From: an uncultured Clostridia bacterium
Lineage (GTDB): Bacteria > Bacillota > Clostridia > Oscillospirales > Acutalibacteraceae
DNA length: 17,804 nt
Direction: 5' to 3'
Assembly: GCA_937888485.1 (NCBI GenBank)
Contig: CALAQQ010000092.1
Coordinates: 1 to 17,804, forward strand
The position numbers and the translations under genes are program-made. Numbering within the stretch: position 1 is the stretch's first letter; each line of letters begins with the position of its first letter. Under the pieces are notes generated by a model. It did no database searches, was not told where the DNA came from, and worked only from the letters and a program-made list of their open reading frames with translations. Shown piece by piece: positions 6,985 through 13,506 of the stretch.

Positions 6985-7884
6985 ATGACTGGAATTATTC
7001 TTCTTGACAAACCAAAAGATATAACCTCTTTCGGTGCCGTTGCGAGAGTGCGCAGGATATGCAGTGAGAAAAAATGCGGTCATACCGGAACACTTGACCC
7101 TATGGCAACGGGAGTTTTAACCGTTATGCTCGGCGGTGCAACACGTTTCATTGAGCTTCTTCCGAGCCATAACAAGGCTTATCGTGCGGTCTTCCGTCTC
7201 GGAACAGTAACCGATACCCTTGATATAACGGGAAAGGTTCTTGAAACAAGAGAAGTCAACGTTACGTCAAACGATATCAAAGACAAAATCAATGATTTCA
7301 TCGGTGATATCGAACAGCTTCCTCCTATGTTTTCCGCTGTTTCGGTTAACGGTCAAAGACTCTATGACCTTGCAAGACAAGGAATTGAGGTTGAAAGAAA
7401 GCCAAGGAAGGTAACAGTATTTTCCATCGATGTTCTTTCTGAAAACGAAGCCGAAGGCGAATATGAAATTTATGTTGAATGCTCCTCGGGAACATATATA
7501 AGAACGCTCATTTCCGATCTCGGAGAAGCACTCGGTTGCGGTGCCGTTATGACGGATTTGCGCAGAACAAAAGCAAACGGATTCGAAATTGAAAACGCCG
7601 TAACCCTTGAACAGCTCGAAGAAGCGGTAAAGAACGGAAACATCTCCGATTTGCTCATTTCCGTCGACCGCGCACTGGAAGAATATCCCGTTATAAAGGT
7701 TTCCGAAGCTCAGGCAAAACGTTTCCGCAACGGCGGTGAGCTGTCACTTGAAAGACTCAGATATCCCCGTATGCTCGGATATTTCAGAGTTTATGACCAC
7801 GACGGAAATTTCATCGGTATCGGTGAAATCGGTCAGAAGGACTGTCTTGAAATCAAAAGAGTTTTCATGGGTGACAAAATCTGA
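6985..7884 (+). CDS. truB: tRNA pseudouridine-55 synthase TruB
   Basis: TruB converts U55 of the T-psi-C loop of tRNAs to pseudouridine. The 299-residue protein begins MTGIILLDKPKDITSFGAV and carries the catalytic motif GHTGTLDPMATGVL with the nucleophile D38. The KAYRAVFRLGTVTDTLDITG and QLPPMFSAVSVNGQRLYDLAR segments, SGTYIRTLISDLGEALG and a C-terminal PUA-like domain (about 225-299) complete it. AAAGG precedes the ATG. It starts 11 bases after the sortase-fusion stop and has no promoter of its own, so it is probably co-transcribed with that gene. In many Firmicutes truB lies downstream of infB-rbfA; here it is detached from that operon but only about 4 kb away. Confidence 0.96.
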   Translation: MTGIILLDKPKDITSFGAVARVRRICSEKKCGHTGTLDPMATGVLTVMLGGATRFIELLPSHNKAYRAVFRLGTVTDTLDITGKVLETREVNVTSNDIKDKINDFIGDIEQLPPMFSAVSVNGQRLYDLARQGIEVERKPRKVTVFSIDVLSENEAEGEYEIYVECSSGTYIRTLISDLGEALGCGAVMTDLRRTKANGFEIENAVTLEQLEEAVKNGNISDLLISVDRALEEYPVIKVSEAQAKRFRNGGELSLERLRYPRMLGYFRVYDHDGNFIGIGEIGQKDCLEIKRVFMGDKI

Positions 7885-7894
7885 TTTTGTTTTC

Positions 7895-7923
7895 TTGAAT
7901 ATACAGGATATGTTTGTTATAAT
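7895..7923 (+). promoter_or_regulatory. SigmaA promoter of murD
   Basis: TTGAAT (7895-7900), a 17-base spacer and a consensus TATAAT (7918-7923), 35 bases before the murD start codon. No terminator is visible between truB and this promoter, so read-through from the sortase-truB unit is also possible. Confidence 0.75.
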
Positions 7924-7958
7924 AAATCAAATAATCTGACGCGAAGGGATGCACAGAT

Positions 7959-9263
7959 ATGTTTCATCAGTTTATCGAATATATAGAAGAACGCAGTGTT
8001 CTTATCCTCGGCTTCGGCAGAGAAGGACGCTCAACATACAACGTTATAAGAAGAAATCTTCCCGACAAGCAAATCGGAATTGCGGATATGCGTCAGGTTG
8101 AGATTGACGACCCTAACGTTACGCTTCATTGCGGAGAAGATTATCTCGATGCAATCGAAAAATACGATACAGTCATCAAAACTCCCGGTATATCATTCCG
8201 TGATGTTATGGTGCCTCACGACACGGAAGTTACCTGTCAGACGGATTTGTTTCTCCGTTTTTCAAAATGCACCTGTGTCGGTGTAACCGGTACAAAGGGT
8301 AAAACCACCACATCAACGCTGATTTATGAAATGGTGAAGCAAGCGAGCAAAAAGGTGTGTCTTATCGGCAACATGGGAATTCCCGTGCTCGATACACTTG
8401 AAAACGGTGATTCGGAAATTGCCGTTATCGAAATGTCATCTCATCAGCTTGAATACACAACCGCATCTCCTCATATTGCGGTCATGACAAATATCTACCC
8501 CGAACATCTTGACCACTACAACGGTTTTTCGGGATATGTTGCCGCAAAGCTGAATATTATCCGTCACCAGATTGGCTGTGACTACTTTATCTGCAACTCC
8601 GAACAGGATTTTGATAAATACTATAATTTCTCAAAAGCTCTCCCATCGGTTATCAAGGTCGGAAAAAACGGCAGCAAAGGCGATGAACTCATCATTGCCG
8701 CCGCAGGAGCAAATGAACGACTTAAAGGAATACATAACAGACAGAATGTCTGCGTTGCCGCAACCGTTGCCCGTTGTCTCGGCATAAGCGACGATGATAT
8801 TCTCAAGGCTGTTGAGAATTTTTCGGGCATTGAAAACAGAATGGAACCCATCGGCGAGTATTACGGCATAAAATTCTATAATGATGCAATTGCAACAATT
8901 CCTCACGCCGTCGAATGTGCAATCGAAGCACTTGAAGATGTTGACACTCTCATTTTCGGCGGTATGGACAGAGGAATTGATTATTCGGGATTTGAAAAAT
9001 ATCTTGAGAAATGCAAGGTCAGAAACCTCATCGGTATGCCCGATACCGGAATTGAAATCTGCAACGCACTGCTCGAAAGAGGCTGTCCCAAAAATCTTAT
9101 TATCGCAAACACTATGGAGGAAGCAGTTGATGCCGCATTCAGATTCACAAGAAAAGGCAAAAGCTGCATAATGTCTCCCGCCGCTTCAAGCTACAATGTA
9201 TACAGAGATTTTGAGCATAAGGGAAATCATTACAAAGAATGTGTCAAAAACCATGCTGAATAA
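7959..9263 (+). CDS. murD: UDP-N-acetylmuramoyl-alanine-glutamate ligase (MurD), divergent
   Basis: MurD adds glutamate to UDP-MurNAc-L-Ala in the cytoplasmic phase of peptidoglycan synthesis. The 434 residues hold an N-terminal UDP-binding domain (LILGFGREGRS at 15-25), the ATP-binding loop VGVTGTKGKTTT (107-118), the catalytic segment EMSSHQLEY (158-166), YPEHLDHYNGF (180-190) and a C-terminal domain. The glutamate-site motifs deviate from the E. coli type: NDAIATIPHA (308-317) instead of NDSKATN, GGMDRG (334-339) with Arg in place of the usual Lys, and SPAASSYNVYRDF (406-418). Similar SIAT variants occur, as I recall, in MurDs of other phyla, so this may be normal variation. AAGGGATG precedes the ATG. 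It is monocistronic, with its own promoter and terminator. Confidence 0.88.
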   Translation: MFHQFIEYIEERSVLILGFGREGRSTYNVIRRNLPDKQIGIADMRQVEIDDPNVTLHCGEDYLDAIEKYDTVIKTPGISFRDVMVPHDTEVTCQTDLFLRFSKCTCVGVTGTKGKTTTSTLIYEMVKQASKKVCLIGNMGIPVLDTLENGDSEIAVIEMSSHQLEYTTASPHIAVMTNIYPEHLDHYNGFSGYVAAKLNIIRHQIGCDYFICNSEQDFDKYYNFSKALPSVIKVGKNGSKGDELIIAAAGANERLKGIHNRQNVCVAATVARCLGISDDDILKAVENFSGIENRMEPIGEYYGIKFYNDAIATIPHAVECAIEALEDVDTLIFGGMDRGIDYSGFEKYLEKCKVRNLIGMPDTGIEICNALLERGCPKNLIIANTMEEAVDAAFRFTRKGKSCIMSPAASSYNVYRDFEHKGNHYKECVKNHAE

Positions 9264-9267
9264 AATT

Positions 9268-9305
9268 CAAGGCTTGTACGAACCGTACAAGCCTTGTTTG
9301 TTATT
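9268..9305. terminator. Bidirectional terminator between murD and the lipoprotein gene
   Basis: A perfect 13-pair stem: CAAGGCTTGTACG (9268-9280), loop AAC, CGTACAAGCCTTG (9284-9296), followed on the plus strand by TTTGTTATT. On the minus strand the stem is followed by AATTTTATT, so it can serve both converging genes. Confidence 0.85.
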
Positions 9306-10107
9306 AATAGAGTTCTGGTTTATTGAACAAACCCGACAATTCTTCCCATGTGAATTCAGCCGTAAAAAGACCCGAAATCTCATAAGGGTCAATTGCACTC
9401 CTGCTGACGAAGAATGCCATACCGTTTTCGGTAAGATAGTAGTTTTCGAGGGTAACTTCTTCATCAAAATTCGAAAGATATTCTTCGGTGATTTCGTATC
9501 CGTCTGCATAGAAACCGGTTTTTGCCCTCTCCTTGAGCAAGTCAACGATATATCCCTTTGCAGTTTCGGAATCATCGGGATTTTCCGTGAAATATGCCGC
9601 ATTGACAGGGTTGCCTTCCTGCACGTGGAAACATCTTGAATAAACCGAGGGATGATTATCGCTTGAACCGTAATACGAAAGACTTTCTCTTATTAAAAAG
9701 CTGACAAAATATCCGCTGACATATTTCGATTCAAATGAAATCGTCTTTTTCCAAGGCTTGTCGGAATTGAATTCATCCATAAACTCGGATGCGGAATCAA
9801 TGTTTTCTTCCGCCTGAGCACACGCATCTCTGAAGAATTTATCGGTAACACCGTTTACGTATTTGATTATATGTTCTTCAAGATTTTCGGAAATTTCGGG
9901 CAAGTTAACGTCAACAACATAAACCGTTCTTCCGTTTTTATCCTTGAATTCCTTTTTCTGTTTCTTTTCTTTGACGACGGGAGGTGCGGCGGTTATAAAC
10001 GGCGCAGAGGTTTCTTCCATGATTTCTTCTAAGTTGCGTATTTTACCGCACGATGCGAAAGAAAACAAAATTGCAATAATTAATGTCACGCTGAATATTC
10101 GTTTCAT
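9304..10107 (-). CDS. DUF3298-type (RsiV-like) lipoprotein
   Basis: A 267-residue predicted lipoprotein. MKRIFSVTLIIAILFSFASC is a lipoprotein signal peptide with the modified cysteine at residue 20 (the -3 residue is Phe, slightly off the usual lipobox). A Thr/Pro/Lys-rich linker follows to about residue 55. The C-terminal part resembles the DUF4163/DUF3298 fold found in the extracellular half of the anti-sigma factor RsiV: SGYFVSFLIRESLSYYG, the Phe/Asn-rich segment around 160-175, and YYLTENGMAFFVSRSAIDPY near the end. There is no cytoplasmic anti-sigma domain and no sigma factor beside it, so it is probably an outer-face lipoprotein of unknown function. GGAAAGGATG precedes the ATG. Confidence 0.75.
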   Translation of the reverse strand: MKRIFSVTLIIAILFSFASCGKIRNLEEIMEETSAPFITAAPPVVKEKKQKKEFKDKNGRTVYVVDVNLPEISENLEEHIIKYVNGVTDKFFRDACAQAEENIDSASEFMDEFNSDKPWKKTISFESKYVSGYFVSFLIRESLSYYGSSDNHPSVYSRCFHVQEGNPVNAAYFTENPDDSETAKGYIVDLLKERAKTGFYADGYEITEEYLSNFDEEVTLENYYLTENGMAFFVSRSAIDPYEISGLFTAEFTWEELSGLFNKPELY

Positions 10108-10127
10108 ATAACCATCCTTTCCTTTTT

Positions 10128-10156
10128 ATTCTATCAGCAACAACGCTCTTATTCAA
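10128..10156 (-). promoter_or_regulatory. SigmaA promoter of the lipoprotein gene
   Basis: The minus strand has TTGAAT (10151-10156), a 17-base spacer and TAGAAT (10128-10133). It is back to back with the rhamnosidase promoter, with 21 bases between the two -35 boxes. Confidence 0.65.
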
Positions 10157-10177
10157 GTAGATATCCGTAAATTTTTA

Positions 10178-10206
10178 TTGCAAAAATCCTTTTAATGATA
10201 TAGAAT
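10178..10206 (+). promoter_or_regulatory. SigmaA promoter of the rhamnosidase gene
   Basis: TTGCAA (10178-10183), a 17-base spacer and TAGAAT (10201-10206). The -10 box lies inside a perfect inverted repeat, so the promoter is probably controlled by a repressor. Confidence 0.7.
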
Positions 10207-10217
10207 TATATCATTAA
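10192..10217 (+). promoter_or_regulatory. Inverted repeat over the -10 box, candidate operator
   Basis: A perfect 11-base inverted repeat: TTAATGATATA (10192-10202), four bases GAAT, then TATATCATTAA (10207-10217). It covers the -10 hexamer and the predicted transcription start of the GH78 gene. Such placement is typical of a dimeric repressor site. The regulator is not in the window. Confidence 0.6.
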
Positions 10218-10235
10218 CCTTAAGGAGGTCTGAAT

Positions 10236-12419
10236 ATGAAAAACATTCTCAACGCATTATGGATTAAAAGTGCAAAATCCTCAGGTGATTGCGAAATTTA
10301 TTATACCAAAGAATTCAAATCTGACAAAGAGCTCGTTTCTGCAACCCTCGAAGCAACCGCACTGGGTGTTTATACCGTTCACATCAACGGCGAAAGAGTC
10401 GGCAACAATATCCTTGCACCCGGCTGGACATCATACCGTAAGCGTCTTCAGGTTGATACCCATGACGTTACTTCAATGATAAAGAACGATAACAAAATCG
10501 TACTTTCCGTTGCACCCGGCTGGAAAATCCAGAATTATAAAAACCAGCAGAAGGGCGACCCCGAAATCGGCGGAAAAGAAACCGCAACAATCTGTGCTCT
10601 CACCCTTGAATATGCTGACGGTGAAAAGCGCATAATCACAAGCAGCGGAGACTGGAAAACCGAAAAAGGCAAGGATGTTTATTCGAGCTTCTACAACGGT
10701 TATATTCATGACCCTTCATATAAAGATATCTCACCCTCAAATGCCGTTGTTGTTAATCACGACAAGAAATGCCTTATCGACAGAGAAGGCGAAAAGGTTG
10801 TTGAGCATGAACGCCTTGAACCCAAGGAAATCATCATAACTCCCAAGGGCGAAACCGTTCTTGATTTCGGTCAGAACATGACGGGCTATGTTGAATTTAA
10901 AATCAAGGGTAACAAGGGTGAAAGAGCCGTCATCAGCCATGCTGAGGTGCTTGATGCTGAGGGTAACTTCTATACCGACAACCTCAGAAGCGCAAAAGCT
11001 CAGGCGATTTTCATCTGCGACGGTAAAGAACATATCCATAAATCAAAGCATAACTTTTTCGGTTTCAGATATATAAGACTCGAAAACTGGAGCGACGAGG
11101 TGAAGAAAGAGAACTTCACCGCAATTGTTGTTCACTCTGAAATGAAGCGTACTGGTTATTTTGAATGCTCCGACGAAAGAGTAAACAAGCTTTTCTCAAA
11201 TGTCATCTGGGGTCAGAAGAGCAATTTCCTTGATGTGCCTACCGACTGTCCTCAGAGAGATGAACGTCTCGGCTGGACAGGAGATGCTCAGGTGTTCGTC
11301 AAAACAGCTTCATATAACTACGACGTTGAAAAATTCTTCCTCAAATGGCTCGGCGATTTGCGCGCCGACCAGACAGGCTGGGGAACGATTCCTCATGTTA
11401 TCCCCGATGCCTTCGGCGTTGATAACGACTGTTCAGCTGCATGGGCAGATGCCGCAACAATCTGTCCATGGCAGATGTATCTCACCTATGCAAACAAGGA
11501 TATCCTCAAAGAGTCCCTTGACTGCATGAAGAATTATCTTGATCATATCGAAGAATTCAGCGATAACGGTCTTTGGTCAAGAAGCTGGCATTTCGGTGAC
11601 TGGCTCAACCTTGACGGAAGCAGCCCCGAAGACTGTTCTAAAGGTACTGATAAAACTCTCATCGCAACCGCCTACTGCATCTATTCAACACAGATTCTTA
11701 TTAAGTGCATGGAAATGTGGGGCGAGGACGCTTCGGAATACATTACCAAACGCGAAAAATCGATTGAAGCTTTCAGAAACACATTCATGAAAGACGGCAG
11801 AATCATCCCCGAAAAGGCAACTCAGACCGCCTGCGTTCTTGCAGTTCATTTCGGCATAAGTGACAACATTCCAGAAACAGCAAAACAGCTCAACGAGCTT
11901 GTTACCGAATGCGGACACCTCAAAACAGGCTTTGTCGGCACACCTTATCTTCTCCATGCTCTGAGCGATAACGGTTATACCGAAACTGCCTACAGTCTCC
12001 TTCTCCGTGAAGAATATCCCTCATGGCTCTTCTCCGTAAAGATGGGTGCAACAACCATCTGGGAACATTGGGACAGCGTTCGTGAAGACGGCACAATGTG
12101 GAGCACATCGATGAACTCCTTCAACCATTATGCTTACGGTTCGGTTGCCGACTGGCTTTACGGCGATGCGGCAGGCATCAAGATTGATGAAAACAAACCC
12201 GCTTTCGAGCACATTATTTTCGCTCCCCTCACCGACAGCCGTCTGACCTATGTAAAAGCTTCAATTGAAGCGAGAAACGGTACAGTCAAATCCGAATGGA
12301 AAACCGAGAACGGCAAAACCACCTACATTTTCACCGTTCCCGAAGGTTCAACCGCAACTGTTATTCTCGGCGGCGAAACTTCCGAAATCGGTGCGGGTGT
12401 AACAGAAATAATCAAATAA
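10236..12419 (+). CDS. Alpha-L-rhamnosidase, GH78 family, cytoplasmic
   Basis: A 727-residue glycoside hydrolase that releases terminal alpha-L-rhamnose from plant glycosides or pectic oligosaccharides. Domain order fits GH78: an N-terminal beta-sandwich domain (about 20-200, GVYTVHINGERVGNNILAPG), a second beta domain with VLDFGQNMTGYVEFKIKG (208-225), and the (alpha/alpha)6 catalytic barrel from about 305. DVPTDCPQRDERLGWTGDAQ (333-352) holds the acidic residues D337, D342, E343 and D350 used by the family; the general base should be E610 in TIWEHWD. A C-terminal beta domain closes the protein (about 650-727). It is shorter than many GH78 enzymes (850 or more) and lacks a signal peptide, so it should act on imported substrate. 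The ATG is preceded by AAGGAGGT. It has its own promoter with an overlapping inverted repeat, and no transporter beside it. Confidence 0.93.
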   Translation: MKNILNALWIKSAKSSGDCEIYYTKEFKSDKELVSATLEATALGVYTVHINGERVGNNILAPGWTSYRKRLQVDTHDVTSMIKNDNKIVLSVAPGWKIQNYKNQQKGDPEIGGKETATICALTLEYADGEKRIITSSGDWKTEKGKDVYSSFYNGYIHDPSYKDISPSNAVVVNHDKKCLIDREGEKVVEHERLEPKEIIITPKGETVLDFGQNMTGYVEFKIKGNKGERAVISHAEVLDAEGNFYTDNLRSAKAQAIFICDGKEHIHKSKHNFFGFRYIRLENWSDEVKKENFTAIVVHSEMKRTGYFECSDERVNKLFSNVIWGQKSNFLDVPTDCPQRDERLGWTGDAQVFVKTASYNYDVEKFFLKWLGDLRADQTGWGTIPHVIPDAFGVDNDCSAAWADAATICPWQMYLTYANKDILKESLDCMKNYLDHIEEFSDNGLWSRSWHFGDWLNLDGSSPEDCSKGTDKTLIATAYCIYSTQILIKCMEMWGEDASEYITKREKSIEAFRNTFMKDGRIIPEKATQTACVLAVHFGISDNIPETAKQLNELVTECGHLKTGFVGTPYLLHALSDNGYTETAYSLLLREEYPSWLFSVKMGATTIWEHWDSVREDGTMWSTSMNSFNHYAYGSVADWLYGDAAGIKIDENKPAFEHIIFAPLTDSRLTYVKASIEARNGTVKSEWKTENGKTTYIFTVPEGSTATVILGGETSEIGAGVTEIIK

Positions 12420-12430
12420 TTCATAAAAAT

Positions 12431-12467
12431 GACCGCCTCGGAATTTCCCGAAGCGGTCTTTCTTTTT
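12431..12467. terminator. Bidirectional terminator after the rhamnosidase gene
   Basis: The stem has GACCGC against GCGGTC and TCGG against CCGA with one internal mismatch, loop AATTTC, followed by TTTCTTTTT on the plus strand. The minus-strand side continues into ATTTTTATG, so it can also end the converging glycosidase transcript. Confidence 0.85.
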
Positions 12468-12493
12468 GTATTAAAGCAAAACGTAAAATTAAA

Positions 12494-13411
12494 TTATCCG
12501 ACACCGAACGCCGCAACAAGCCGGTCATATTCTTCGTCTGTTATTGCCATAACCGAACCGTGACGCGGTCTTACCCCGTCAAAGCTGTAGTTATCGGGAG
12601 AAACCGCCTTGAAATTCTCCATATCGGTTGTCATCTGCATAAAGAACCTTCCCGTACCGTATTCATCCATTATCATTATCCATGAATCCGTACCTGTTAC
12701 GGGATACATCGAGCTTCCCTCAACGCCTTCTTTTGAAAGTGAAACAACAACGGAATTATCCTCATACGGTCCCGTAAGCGATTCGGATTTTACATAAGCT
12801 ATTGTCTGGTCCTCATCATGTTTGAAATACATATAGTAACAACCGTTTTTTTCGTTATAAACGATATCTCCGTCGATGGTCTGAATACCCGTTCGTCTAT
12901 ATAAAAGCTGCGGTTTTGTTATTGATTTGAAATCCGTTGTGTGGGCATAGTACATAGCGGCAACATCATTTTCTTCGGTTGAATTTGCCCAATAAATCAT
13001 GTATGCGCTCTCTTTTTCGTCCCATATCGCCTGAGGTGCCCATGCACGGTTTGTGTTCGCAAACTCTCCGCCGAAATCACGCATATCAATTATGGTTTCA
13101 TCTGTCCATTTAACAAGGTCCGCCGACTTCCATGTTACAAGAGCATGGTTCGAAGTCCAGCCCTCGGTACATTTCATATCCGTACCGATAATATAGAAAA
13201 ATCCGTCTTTCCCCCTCATGATATAGGGGTCACGCACGCATTTTTTGCCCTTCGTCTGAATAATGACAGGCTGATTGTTATTAAGCGGTCTGAAATTATA
13301 GCCGTCGTCACTTACGGCAAAATGTATTCTTTCCTCCGCGGGTTCATTCCCGACAAACTGACAGAACATATATTTCCCCGAAAGACTTCTGACGGGTGTT
13401 GCATAATCCAT
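12494..13411 (-). CDS. Glycoside hydrolase family 43-like protein, cytoplasmic
   Basis: A 305-residue five-bladed beta-propeller glycosidase of the GH43 type (alpha-L-arabinofuranosidase/beta-xylosidase clan). Expected acidic residues are visible: the base in VRDPYIMRGKDG (D61), a central Asp in TIDGDIVYNEKNGCYYMYF (D182) and the acid in VEGSSM (E231). WAPQAIWDEKESAYMIYWAN and RHGSVMAIT are typical blade signatures. The exact substrate cannot be read from the sequence. There is no signal peptide. The ATG at 13411 is preceded by GGAGGT at 6 bases. It converges on the rhamnosidase gene and shares a terminator with it, so the two may digest one rhamnose/arabinose-bearing glycan inside the cell (inference). 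Confidence 0.82.
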   Translation of the reverse strand: MDYATPVRSLSGKYMFCQFVGNEPAEERIHFAVSDDGYNFRPLNNNQPVIIQTKGKKCVRDPYIMRGKDGFFYIIGTDMKCTEGWTSNHALVTWKSADLVKWTDETIIDMRDFGGEFANTNRAWAPQAIWDEKESAYMIYWANSTEENDVAAMYYAHTTDFKSITKPQLLYRRTGIQTIDGDIVYNEKNGCYYMYFKHDEDQTIAYVKSESLTGPYEDNSVVVSLSKEGVEGSSMYPVTGTDSWIMIMDEYGTGRFFMQMTTDMENFKAVSPDNYSFDGVRPRHGSVMAITDEEYDRLVAAFGVG

Positions 13412-13432
13412 GTCCCCACCTCCGATTTTTCA

Positions 13433-13461
13433 ATTTTAACACACAATAATTGTTTTGTAAA
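13433..13461 (-). promoter_or_regulatory. SigmaA promoter of the GH43-like gene
   Basis: The minus strand has TTTACA (13456-13461), a 17-base spacer and TAAAAT (13433-13438), directly downstream of the thrS terminator and about 22 bases before the start codon. Confidence 0.6.
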
Positions 13462-13465
13462 CAGC

Positions 13466-13497
13466 ATAAAATAACAGGCATACCGAAGTATACCCGT
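13466..13497 (-). terminator. Terminator of thrS
   Basis: On the minus strand ACGGGTATAC and GTATGCCTGT form a 10-pair stem with two G-U pairs, closed by a UUCG tetraloop and followed by TATTTTAT. It starts 10 bases after the thrS stop codon. Confidence 0.8.
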
Positions 13498-13506
13498 TAA
13501 AAATTA

